A DNA stretch of 64,000 nucleotides, taken from Chrysemys picta bellii. Taxonomy: Eukaryota > Chordata > Testudines > Emydidae. Positions 24,901 through 36,900 of the stretch are shown here, piece after piece. The notes beneath the pieces are model-generated. The model did no database searches and was not told the origin of the DNA. It worked only from the letters and a program-made list of their open reading frames with translations. The stretch lies in contig NC_088797.1 of assembly GCF_011386835.1 (NCBI RefSeq), positions 63,451,587 through 63,515,586 of the forward strand, in the 5' to 3' direction. Position 1 is the first letter of the stretch, and every line of letters starts with the position of its first letter. The position numbers and the translations under genes were made by a program.

Positions 24901-27900
24901 GTGTTTGCAGTACAAGCCCCAGAATTTTTAGCCCAGGGATTTTGAGAAAATTCATTCTAATAGACTAAGTTACTGTATACTGAACCACTAGTGAAAGAAA
25001 CAAGAAACTTGGGACTGCTCATGAATGGTATGTACCCCTTGAGCTAAACCATATTGACCATTGTGGCTGCTTGGGAATTTGGGACACTGTTTCTGCAGTT
25101 TAGAGTGGGAGGCAGAAGTTGTAAAGCAAACCAGCACCAACAGGTTTAGCAGCTAAAATAAGTCACCCAGAAACAGCTAGGCAGTGTTCCAGAATACAAC
25201 ACATATGAAGGAAGGTGTCCCTGTGAGAACATGGCTCGTGCGCTGCTTGTGCTCAGAACTATCAGAGATGGAATTAAAATCCTGCATGGTATTTGCTTTT
25301 GACTTTCAGAAATCGGCTCCATTTCAGAAAGGGACCCGATATGTGGAGTTGGTCTTGGTCGTGGACAATGCGGAGGTAAGGGGAACAGGCTGAGACCAGA
25401 ATTTCATTCTCCACTGCTGTGGATGAAATGCAGCAGCTGTCATGTACTACTTGTATACGGTTTCAGAGTGGTAGCCGTGTTAGTCTGTATCACCAAAAAG
25501 AACAAGTAGTACTTGTGGCACCTGAGAGACTAACAAATTTATTTGAGCATCACATCAGCAACACTATAAGAGGCTCGTTCATGTGCACATGTACCAATGT
25601 GATATATGTCATGTGTCAGCAATGCCCCTGTGCTATGTACATTGGCCAAACCAAACAGTCTCTACGCAAAAGAATAAATGGACACAAATCAGATGTCAAG
25701 AATTATAACATTCAAAAACCAGTCAGAGAACGTTTCAACCTCCCTGTTCACTCGATTACAGACCTCAAAGTCACAATACTCCAACCAAAAAAACTTCAAA
25801 AACAGACTCCAACGAGAAACTGCAAAATTGGAATTAATTTGCAAATTTGACACCATTAAATTAGGCTTGAATAAAGACTGGGAGTGGATGGGTCATTACA
25901 CAAAGTAAAACCTATTTCCCCATGCAAATTTCCCCCCTCCCCCTACTGTTACTCTCACCTTCTTGTCGACTGTTGGAAATGGGTCATCCTGATTATCACT
26001 ACAAAAGTTTTTTTTCTCCTGCTGATAATAGCCCACCTTAACTGATTACTGATTAGTATAGCAACACCCATTTTTTCATGTCCTCTGTGTGTATATATAT
26101 ATCTTCCTACTGTATTTTCCTCTGCATGCATCCAATGAAGTGGGTTTTAGCCCACGAAAGCTTATGCTCAAATAAATTTGTTAGTCTCTAAGGTGCCACA
26201 AGTACTCCTTTTTCTACTTGTATATGGTAGGTTACAAGACTCCAATTAGCAGGTCTGGTTTCGGTACCAGATATGGACTTGCTATAGAGCTTCCCTCCCA
26301 GAGAGAGCCACCAGAGCTGTTCAGTACAAGAACCTTTAATGCACTGCCAGGAAATGGCTGTTGTAAGCTTACGTAAGGTATGTTACATATGCCACCACTT
26401 GTGGCTGAACAGTATAATACAATTTACCATTCCATTACAATATTTACACTATCACACTGTCTTTGAAGTTCAGTACGGATCAGTCTGCTAAGTGTCTTTG
26501 AATTGTACTGTTTTTCTAATTACACAACCTGAATGTGTAATAACATGGTCATCTGGCTGTCCATTAGTTTCAACGACTGTCTCTGGTCTGTTTGGAATCT
26601 TTGAGTCGTCATCGTCTTGTTCTGCATCTGCTATCTCTAGAGTTTGCTCTGTTGATTGTTATTTCTGAGGAATAAATTGGAGATGTCTGTGTTTTCTGAA
26701 AAAAGAACAGGAGTACTTGTGGCACCTTAGAGACTAACAAATTTATTAGAGCATAAGCTTTCGTGGACTACAGCCCACTTCTTCGATGAACTCTCCACTG
26801 TCGGTCTCGACCACATATGATCTGGGCAATGAGTTCTTTTCCTTTATAACAGCTGGAGCTGTCCATCCTTTTTCTGCATCCAGCTTGACACATGCATAGT
26901 CACCAGGGTCTAGACCTGGGGCAGTTTCCTAACTGAGTGATGAGTATCAGAGGGGTAGCCGTGTTAGTCTGAATCTGTAAAAAGCAACAGAGGGTCCTGT
27001 GGCACCTTTGAGACTAACAGAAGTATTGGGAGCATAAGCTTTCGTGGGTAAGAACCTCACTTCTTCAGATGCAAGTGTCTTGCATCTGAAGAAGTGAGGT
27101 TCTTACCCACGAAAGCTTATGCTCCCAATACTTCTGTTAGTCTCAAAGGTGCCACAGGACCCTCTGTAACTGAGTGATATCTGTTATAAAAGTGTTTGTA
27201 AGCTTTTTTTGCCTTTTTTATCTGATTTGGCTACTCTCTTCGTCGCGATACATTCTTTTCCAAAGTTGGACCAGTAGTTATCAGTGTTGATCTGTAACTC
27301 AGAAGAATAAGAAATGGATCTTCCTGCTGTATGATTTTCTTGGCTGTCCGTACAACTTTCTCAGCCTCTCCCTTTGCTTGTGGGTAATGCAGCTGCTAGT
27401 AATGGGATCAAAATCTTATTTCATTTGGAATTACTTAAATTCCCCTGCAGTGAATTGTGGTCTATTGTCCACCACTAGTTGTTCTGGAATACCAAAATGA
27501 GCAAAAATGGACTTCAGTTTCTCTATAACACTGCAACATGTTATGTCTTCCAAGTGTGCTATTTCTATATATCTGGAAAAATAGGCCATGACGACCAGGT
27601 AATGCTGTCTTCTGAATTTGCATAAATCTGCAGTTAGTCTCTTCCAAGGTCTGCCTGGCAGAGGTGTTGTTATTACAGGTACTTTGTGTTAGTTCTGTAA
27701 TGTTCACATGCAGATATTTTATCCTTTATGTCCTTGCTGATGCCCAACCACCACACTGGTCGGCCTATTCACAGCATTTAGTTAATCCTTGATGTCCTTC
27801 ATGGATGAGGTTTAGGATTTCTCCTCTCATTTCGTTTGGAATTATAATGCAATTGTCTTTAATCATTGTGACATACCAGGGCACAATCCAGACCAGTGAG

Positions 27901-30900
27901 CAGCTGTGTCATCCCTGCTCAGCAACATTGGGTGCCCTACAATGCCCTGCTAAAAGAGCTTCCACCTGGGCCACCCATAAATAGCCCTCTAGCATGCAAG
28001 CCACACCCTGAGTGTCTGTGTGCAATTGCAGCCTGCCTGCCTGCCACACTCTGGCTCTCATCAGCATTGGTTATTCTGCAGGGTCCCAACACACCCACAG
28101 TCCCAGATTCGCCTTCATAAATGTAGGTCCTATACTGCCCAGCCCTCTCATGGACAATACAAGTTCTTCTTCGAGTAGATGCAAACATGTATTCCAAGTA
28201 GGTGTGTGAGCTCCCCGAGCACCGGAGTCAGAGACTTTTGCCTAGCATTACCTATAGTGTGGCGGCTCTCGTGCCTTGTGTCTGTAGCCCGTCCCCTGGC
28301 TATGTGCGGTGGCGCCACCCTGACCCCTCTCAGTTCCTTCTCACCGCCTGTTGGGTGGAATGAGAGCTTTGTGTGGTTGTTGTCTCACAACTTTGCATTT
28401 ATCCTTTCTTAGCCTAGTTTGTTGTACAGTTAGTCAGTTAGTGTTTGTTAGTAAAATAAAAAAAAGAAGAAAGCTATAGAATGTAGTGGTAGTGCTCTCT
28501 GGTGATGCCCTCACAGTGGTTCAAGCACTGCCCTTCATGTGGGGTGGCGATCCCTAAGAGTGCCCCCCCCCTCCCCAGTGCTTGCTCTGCCTTGGCGAAT
28601 CCCACCTTAAAAAGTGCTGTTTGATCTGTAGATCGTTTAAAAAGAGGACTCAGGTGGCACGGGACCTTTGCCTCAACAGCACCTGCTTGAACAGGCCATG
28701 CAGCCTGACCCAGCACCGAGGCCCTACTCGGGCCGCAGATCACCTTCAAGCTTGGAAAATGCTGCTGCTTCTTGTTCGGGGCAGGCGCCTCTCCAATGAG
28801 GCGCAGAAGATGTTCTCCATCATTGGCACAAAAGAAGACCTCTTATAAGACCAATTGTGAGTGCTGCAGGTTGTGGGGCGACTCTTCTGCCTCCCCTAAG
28901 AGCTCAGGCTGGCACAGGAGTGGCTCCAGCACACAGGATGGTGCGGGTACCTCTGATTCTCCTTTGGCACCAAGTAGGGAGGGCAGAAACCCTGTATTGT
29001 CAATTCCAGTTCTGGCCGCCAGGCGTCCATTGAGTCCGGTGCTGCTAGGAGCAATACTGGTACCCACTATATGTGTGACATTGGCATACCAGGCTTCAGC
29101 GGACCTACTCTGCATTTCAGTCCCATCCTCGCCGCTGGTCCAAGACTTTGCAAGACTGGTGCCTTCAGTAGCCCCACAGATGGAGCGCGCCTCTGAACCC
29201 TTGGGCCCTTCAGCACTGCACTCAGATGCACCAGAGTCAGTACGGGGTACCTCAGTACAGATACCCTCCTCAGCACTGGTGCAATCAATGCCGCAGATGC
29301 GTCCGTAGCAACTGTCACCACGCTTGACATCGAGGCACTCAGGTGCTCCGGGACCAACCTTGCTTGTGGCACTGACATATTTGGTACTAGTGATACCGGT
29401 TTCATCGGGAGCGCCAAGTCCAATCTCATTCTGGGTGATGGATGAGTCAGATCACCTTTTGGTTCCCTCCAGGGTTGCTCCACCTATGTCCCATAGATCC
29501 CAGGGCTCCTCCGCTTCAGAGTCGGGATTGTCATCCTCCCCATCCCCTTCACCTGAGGAGGTCTGAAGGCTACCAGTGGACCAGTGCAGCTATCAGGGTT
29601 GGCATGTGCCCTGAGGCTGGGATGGAGGCCTCTGGCCTGGCACCTACTGGCCACCAATGCCTTACCCAGACCAGGGGCCCCCTGGCCTCAGTGGGACACT
29701 CTTCATTCCTGGAGGTCTCGTTCGTCGTCCCGGTCAAAGGTGAGATCACCCATCCGCTCTGCATTGGTGGCTGCAGATCAGCCGCAGGCTCGGGCTCCCA
29801 CAGCTCCCCTTCCTTTGGACTTTCCCAATCTGGATATGTTATTCCAGGAGCAGGACCCAGCTGTGGGTCAGCCAAGGTCCTTGTCCTCATACCTGTACTA
29901 AACGATGCTGCCAGGTTCATCCTCCCCTTCCACCCCAGAGAGCTTTAAGGCATATCAGGACCTTTCATACCAGGTGGCCTCACCCCTGGTTATTCAAATG
30001 GAATTTCTCCAGGAGAATACCCACAAACCCGTGGACAATTATCCAGCCCTCTGTTCCTGGGAGGGTGCACTCCCCAATAAACGATGCGGTCGTCGAACCT
30101 GCGAGAGACATCTAGGGTACTCTGGGCTCACTATCGCTGGTGGCTAAGTGCTCTGAGAAGCGCTATTTCATGCCTGTACTGGGATATGAAGGGTTCTATT
30201 CCCATCTGGCCCCAAACTCCCTGATGGTCATTGCACTGAATGACAGAGCCCAGCAGGCTGATTCAAGTCCACACCAAAGGACAGAGACTCTAAGCAGCTG
30301 GATCTTTTGGGCAGAAAGATATATACCTCATTGTCATTACAGATAACAATCGCGAATCAGCAAATTTTGCTGTCCAGATAGACTTTCTCAATTGGTCAGC
30401 TATGTCCAAACAAGTTGCCTGAGGCCTCTCATCAGGAGTTTTGGGCATTTGTCGCCGAGGGTTGCTTGATGGCCAAGACATCACTGCAGTCCACCCTTGA
30501 TGTTGCAACACCTCAGTCAGGGTGATGGCCTTTGTATTTACTATGAGGAGGACTTGCTGGCTCCAAAACTCTAGGAACACTTTGGATGTCCAGCAAGCGA
30601 TTGAGGACTTGTTTTTTGATGGCCGGACCTTGTTTTCAGACAAGACTAATGAAACCGTGCATTCCTTTAAGGATTCCAGGGCTACCTTAAAGTCCTTGGG
30701 GCTGTATACGCCGCCCACACAGAGACACCACTATGGGTAGGGCTCTACCAAATTCACAGTCCATTTTGGTCAATTTCACGGTCATAGGATTTTAAAAATC
30801 ATAAATTTCATGATTTCATATATTTAAATCTGAAATTTCACGGTATTGTAATTGTAGGGGTCCTGACCAAAAAAAGGAGTTGTGGGGGGAGGGGTCACAG

Positions 30901-33900
30901 TATTGTTGCCCTTACTTCTGTGCTGCTGCTGGCAGTGGCGCTGCCTTTTAGACTTGAGCGGTCAGGGAGCGGCATTTGCTGGATGGAAGCCCAGCTCTGA
31001 AGACAGAGCCACGACCAACAGCAGTGCAGAAGTAAGGATGGCATGGTATGGTATTGCCACCCTTACTTCTGTGCTGCTGCTGGCGGGGTGCTGCCTTCAG
31101 AGCTGGGCACCTGGCCAACAGCTGCCACTCTCCGGCCACCCAGCTCTGAAGGCAGTGCAGAAGTAAAGGTGGCAACACCACGACCCCCTAAAATAACCTT
31201 GCGACCCCCCTCTGCAGCTTCCTTTTGGGTCAGGACCCCCAATTTGAGAAACGCTGATCTCCCCTGTGAAATCTGAATAGTATAGGGTAAAATCACACAA
31301 AAGACCAGATTTCACGGTCCGTGACCTGTTTTTCATGGCCATGAATTTGGTAGGGCCCAGCAGTATAGGCTGCAGCGTCCTTTCACACAGCCCTTCCCCC
31401 CGAGACAGCAAGACCATCCCAGAAAGAAAGACCAGTCTCACAAAAGGAAGCACTTGAACTTGGAGCTTGGCCGGTCTGTTTGCCCTCCTTTGGCACTTGC
31501 TAAATGCCCATTTTGACTCTGGCCAATGACTCCCACAATGCCTGGGTTTCGATCACCTCCGAAAGCTGGGTCCTAGACACTGTCAGATTGGGCTACATCA
31601 TCCAGTTCCTCTCTACAACCCCCACTCCACTTCCCCTCACACAAGACACTGCTCACCGAGCAGGTCAGCTCTCTGCTAACTTTAGGAGCGGTGGAGAAAG
31701 TTTCATGAGAACACCAGGCCTTCACGGGCTCAACAAATTCATCAAATACGTGAAGTTACGCTTGGTCACTCTCTCTATTCTCCCTGTAGAATGCTTTTTT
31801 TCATGTGGCCATTCTACCGAGTCACAGGAAGTTTCTTCGTTTCATGGTAGAAGAATGCCATTTTCAGTACACAGTTCTCAGTTTTGGCCTCTCTTCTGCC
31901 CCTCAAGTCTTCACTAAGTGCATGGTGGTGGTCCTGGCATACCTCAGGAGGAAGAAAATCCACATCTTCTCCTACTTCAATGACTGGATGCTGAAGGGCG
32001 CTCCAGAGAGGAGGTTCTCGTCCACAGCGACACCACTCTGCGCATACTCGACCACGTGGGACTCATTTTAAATACTGTGAAGTCAACCTTGGCTCCCAGT
32101 CAACAAATAGAATACATTGGGGCCCTGTTAGATTCCACAAAATCGAGGGCATTCCTGCTGACCGACTGCTTCAGTCTGCAACATCAGCCTTCCGTGATGG
32201 TCTGCGTGTGTCCGAGCCTGTTGGGCCACATGTTCACTTGCACCCAGGTGGTCCAGTTCGCCAGGTTGCACCTTCTCCCTCTTCAGATGTGGCTCAAGCT
32301 GGTTTACTGCCCTTCCCTGCATTCTTTGCACAGGTTGATTCACCTTCCTCCACCAATCCTGGAGTCCTTGCATTGGTGGGAGTCCCTGCGCAATGTGTTC
32401 CAAGGAGTCCCCTTCTCTTGGCCCTCTCCAACTAAGTCAGTGGTTACCAACACTTCTCTTCTGGGTTAGGGGACGCATCTGGATTCATTGAGGGTGCAGG
32501 GCCTGTGGTCGGAACAGGAAGTCTCACTCCATATAGATGTGTTGGAGTTGCAGGCCATCCACAACTCATGTCATGCTTTCTGGAACCGTATCAGGCATTC
32601 AGTGGTTCACATGCTCACCGACAATACCACCGCGATGTACTATGTGAAGAAACAAGGGGGGAGCCCACTCCAGGTCACTCTGCCTAGAGGTGATCAACCT
32701 GTGGCAGTTCTGCATCAAAGAGGACATCACCCTAGTAGCTGTCCACATACATGGGGTGTAGAACTGTCTTGCTGATCATGTCAGCAGGATCTTCTCCCTG
32801 AATCACGAATGATCCCTGAAGGCAAGTATCATTTGGAATGTTTTTGCAGTGTAGGGCATCCCCACGATTGATCTATTTGCAATGAGAGAAAACAGGAAGT
32901 GTCGTCTATTCTGCTCTCAGTGGGGACTCAGCCTGGGCTCTCTCTCTGGCACCTTCCACTACATGCCTTCCTTCCTATTCCAATTGTTCCTCAGGTCATC
33001 ACCAAGCTCAAGGAGGATTGAGTCAGACTCATCCTGATCGCTCCAGCGTGGCCGAGACGGTGCTGGTTCTTAGACGTCCTCGCTCTGTCCGTCCAGCCTC
33101 CCATGCTGCTTCCTCTCCACCCTGACCTCCTCACACAGGGCCGTGGCCTCACCCTGCATCTGGCGATCAGTTCCCTGCACCTTAAGGTGTGGCTGCTGCA
33201 TGGCTGAATGAGGAGGAAGAGCATTGCTCAAAGGCTGTCCAGCAGGTCCTACTTATCTGCAGGAAGTCTTCCACTAGGATGGCCTACTTAGCGAAGTGGA
33301 AGAGGTTTTCTATGTGGTCCTCGGTCTACAGGACCCATCTGGCGGGGCCTTCCATCCAGGACATCTTAGAGTACCTGCCACACCTTTAGAAATCAGGCTT
33401 GGCACTCAGTTCCCTGAGAGTGCACTTGACAGCAATATCAGCATTTTATCCCCGCATCCAAGGGAAATAATTTCTTTCCAATTTTATGGTGACAAGATTT
33501 CTCCAGTCCGAGACGCAGTCCCCCTGTGGTTTTAGCAGCTCTGAGGACGTCTCCATTCGAGCCTTTTGTATCCTGTCCTCTGCCCCTCCTGTCTCAGAAA
33601 ACTGCGGTCTTGATAGCCATTACCTCTGCCAGGAGGGTGGATGAATTGAATGCCCTGATGGTGGAGCCCCTTTACATGCAGTTCTCCAGGGACAAGGTAA
33701 TGCTCCGACCACACCCAAAGTTCTTATCCAAAGTGGTCTCCTAGTTTCATTTAAACCAGGCTGTATATTTGCCTGTGTTCTTCCCTAATCCACATTGCTT
33801 CCTGGAGGAGCAGTGCCTCCATATGTTAGACATTAGATGGTGTCTAGCCTTTTACCTGAACAGAACTGAACCATTCTATACTTCGCCTTGCCTGTTCTTG

Positions 33901-36900
33901 TCATATGCGGACCGTGTGAAAGGACAAGTGGGCTCTGCACAGGCCATCTCTAGATGGGTAACATTTTGTATCAGGACTACGTATGAGATAGTATCAGCAA
34001 CGCCTCCTCAGCAGATATGAGCTCATTTGACGAGAGCACAGGCAGTGTTGGTAGTGTTCCTTAACGACATTTTCATATTAGACATTTGCAGAGCAGCCAC
34101 ATGATCGTCCATACACATTTACAGACCATTATGCGATCACTGCATCTTCCTGAGCACACTAATGTCAGAGCAATTCTGCGATACTTACTCTGATATATTC
34201 CAAGCCCCACCTCCTACAGGGAGTACTGCTTGTGATTCACCTACTTGGAATACACGTTTGCATCTGCTCAAAGAAGAAGAAACGGTTATTTACTGTAACT
34301 GTGGTTCTTTGAGATGTGATGCCGACATGTATTCCACAACCCACCCTCCATCCCCTCTGCATTGAGGTCTTTCCCTGGACGTTTGGTGTGAAGGAACTGA
34401 GCGGGGTTGTGATGGCAGTGCCTCATATAGCCAGGGAAGGAGCGACAGACACAAGACGTGAGCGCCACCCTTCTATGGGTACTGCTAGGCAAAAGTCTCC
34501 AGCTCTGGCATATGGGGCTTGTACACACCTACCTGGAATACCCGTCTGCATCACATCTCGAAGAACCACAATTACAGTAAGTAACCATTTCTTATATTAC
34601 GTCCGTTATTTCTTTAAAAGGAATAATATGCCAACTTATTATTTACAGTAGTTATTCAGGCACTTTGATTTAAACACACTGCATTAATAAAACAAGTTGA
34701 TTAACTGCGAAGAGTTCGATTTAGGGTGACCAGACAGCAAGTGTGAAAAATCAGGACGGGGATGGGGGATGATAGAAGCCTATATAAGAAAAAGACCCCA
34801 AAATCGGGACTGTCCCTATAAAATCGGGACATCTGGTCACCCTAATTATATTTGAAGTGCGTACAAGTAATGAGGCATAAAAGTCAGAAATGGTTACAAG
34901 AAAAATAAAGATAAAAAGCAACTGGTGCCTAACTTAACAAACTATGTAAAATTCAAAGCAAAGTTTTCTCACCACACGTTTTCAGCAGTCTTACTGACAA
35001 AACTTCTTAGGTCAGAACTCCTCCCCTAGTCCATCAGCTGCTTCTTTTGTCTCTTCAGATGCAGTGAATCAATGGGCAGAGAGAGAGAGAGAGAGAGAAG
35101 GGTGCCTTAGGTGTTTGTCCTTCCTTTTTATAGTTTCAGTCCCCTTCTTGAAAAACATTTCTAGCTGGTACCAAGAGACAAAAAGTCTATGTGGAAGAAT
35201 GTTCCCTGCTGCTTTTTTCTCACCTGTTTGAGCTTCTTTTGTTTTCCTTCCTGCTTGATGACTCTGTTTATGGCTTAAATACAAAGTAAGCAGAGCACCC
35301 ATTCCTTTGTTTCAGACAGACCTGTTTGGAACATGGGTTAATAACACCATATAGTGGACTCTTATAACTTCATATACAATGTTTCCACACATATTTTACC
35401 AAGACAATAATGACCAGCAAATTATGAGTTTTCAAATGATACTTCACAAGGCATACTTTATACTAAGATTATTACAATAGTATGTAGAGTGTGAACACCT
35501 GAGTATATTCTGTCACAATCATGAGTCCATTTGACTCGCTTAGTTGTCCACGCACAGCATAAGTAGTCTCTTGTCACTTCCTTAGTGTCCTTTAGATACT
35601 AATGTAATTTAGATCTTGAAGTTGCATGTCTCTCAAGGTTGCTCAAGCTGATGTAGTCTCTTTTCCGGCACTGGTCTGTATATGTCTACAGCATCCACTT
35701 ATACCTTTACATCATCTTTGGGCTAACGGGTAGTTGAGGGTGATGCTGGGATATGTGACAGAGTGTCTGCTACTATCAGTTTTTTCCCAGGAACATATTT
35801 AGCAATTGAGTTAAATTGCATTAACATTAGCAATAGACTTTCGTGTCTCAGTGGTCTTGATCCAAGTGCTTAATCTTTTCCATTGATGAGCGTTATAAGT
35901 GGTTTATGATCTGTTATCAGTGTAAATGAATCCAGTCCACACAGGTAGCTGTAAAAGTTCTCACAGACACTTGCCAGGCACTCCTTTTCAATCTGTGCAT
36001 TTCGTTTGTCGGCTTCTGTGAGTGTGTGAAAGCAAAATGCATCTGGCTTCCACTCAGGTCCATGTTGCTACAACAATACACCACCTAGGCATAGCTGCTT
36101 GGATCTGCGCTGACCCCCATTGTGCGTTTGTTTACATCACAATATTTGAGAACTTAGCTTACATAGCATTCCCCCTAGAGAGAGACACTGGAAGTGTTCA
36201 CTATAGGATCCTTTAATACCCTGCTAGGAATGGCTGTTGTGAGCGTAAATAAAGTGTGTTACATGTGGCACACACACAGGCTGAACAATCATACGGTTGA
36301 GGATTCATTACAGCAGCTTAATTGGAAATCTCTGTTTCTTCCCTTAGTACAAGAAATCCAAAGACATACGGACGATTCAGAATCGCATGAAGGAAATTGT
36401 GAATCACGTTGACAAGGTAACAATGATGTATCCCTAGGCTGCAGTGAGAATGGGGTCCCGTCCTGCGATTCTTGCTCAGGCAAAGCTCCCAGAACTGCTA
36501 AGACCGTACCCACCAACTCCCATGTAGTAAGGCTGGCAGAACATGTCCCATTGTTTGCTTGCAACAATGAACTCTTGTTACACACACGAGTCAAAATACG
36601 AGGTCACTTTCCTGTTTAAGGGACAAAAGACCATTACTCCAGTTTTCAGCCTATATAAGAATAGAAACTGGGGCTGACTGGAATGTCTTCCTGTGCAAAG
36701 TACAGGGCCCATCTCAATCCTGCTAGGCAACCAACCAGATGGACAATTTATTAACACATTCTCTGTATAGTAGTGTTTGCGGAGGGTACTTCTGAGATAC
36801 AGTTGTTTGCGGTGTGTAAGCAGCGTGCTGGGCGGAGTACAGAACAGGAGAAACAGCACTTACAGACTCAGGGCCTGATCCAGCAGGGTCCTGAGCACTC

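Larger units (their letters stand above)
28164..34281 (+). mobile_element. DIRS-type tyrosine-recombinase retrotransposon, degenerate
   Basis: Inverted ends 28164-28204 and 34238-34278 match at 38 of 41 positions. The gag-like part is at about 30140-30735 ([30 protein letters not shown]). Reverse transcriptase is at about 31780-32150 ([35 protein letters not shown]). RNase H is at about 32520-32660 ([27 protein letters not shown]). A recombinase-like part is at about 33190-34020 ([13 protein letters not shown]). The gag/RT junction is split by a DNA element (30738-31357). Stops and frameshifts are frequent. It lies inside the gypsy remnant. Confidence 0.75.
26225..36292 (-). mobile_element. 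Ty3/gypsy retrotransposon remnant, split by nested insertions
   Basis: The minus strand carries the end of the reverse transcriptase and RNase H at about 36150-35700. It includes ADAxxYA-like, [21 protein letters not shown] and ADTLSH. An integrase core lies at about 27850-27200 ([29 protein letters not shown]). LTR-like pieces at 26284-26412 and 36172-36292 resemble each other. Gag and most of the reverse transcriptase are missing, and stops interrupt the rest. A DIRS-type element lies between RNase H and integrase. LTR borders are not exact. Confidence 0.75.

Noticed and set aside
28772..29948. Open frames that could be a novel gene
   Set aside because: They fall between the DIRS leader and its gag-like part and share its frame breaks, so they are treated as retroelement remains.
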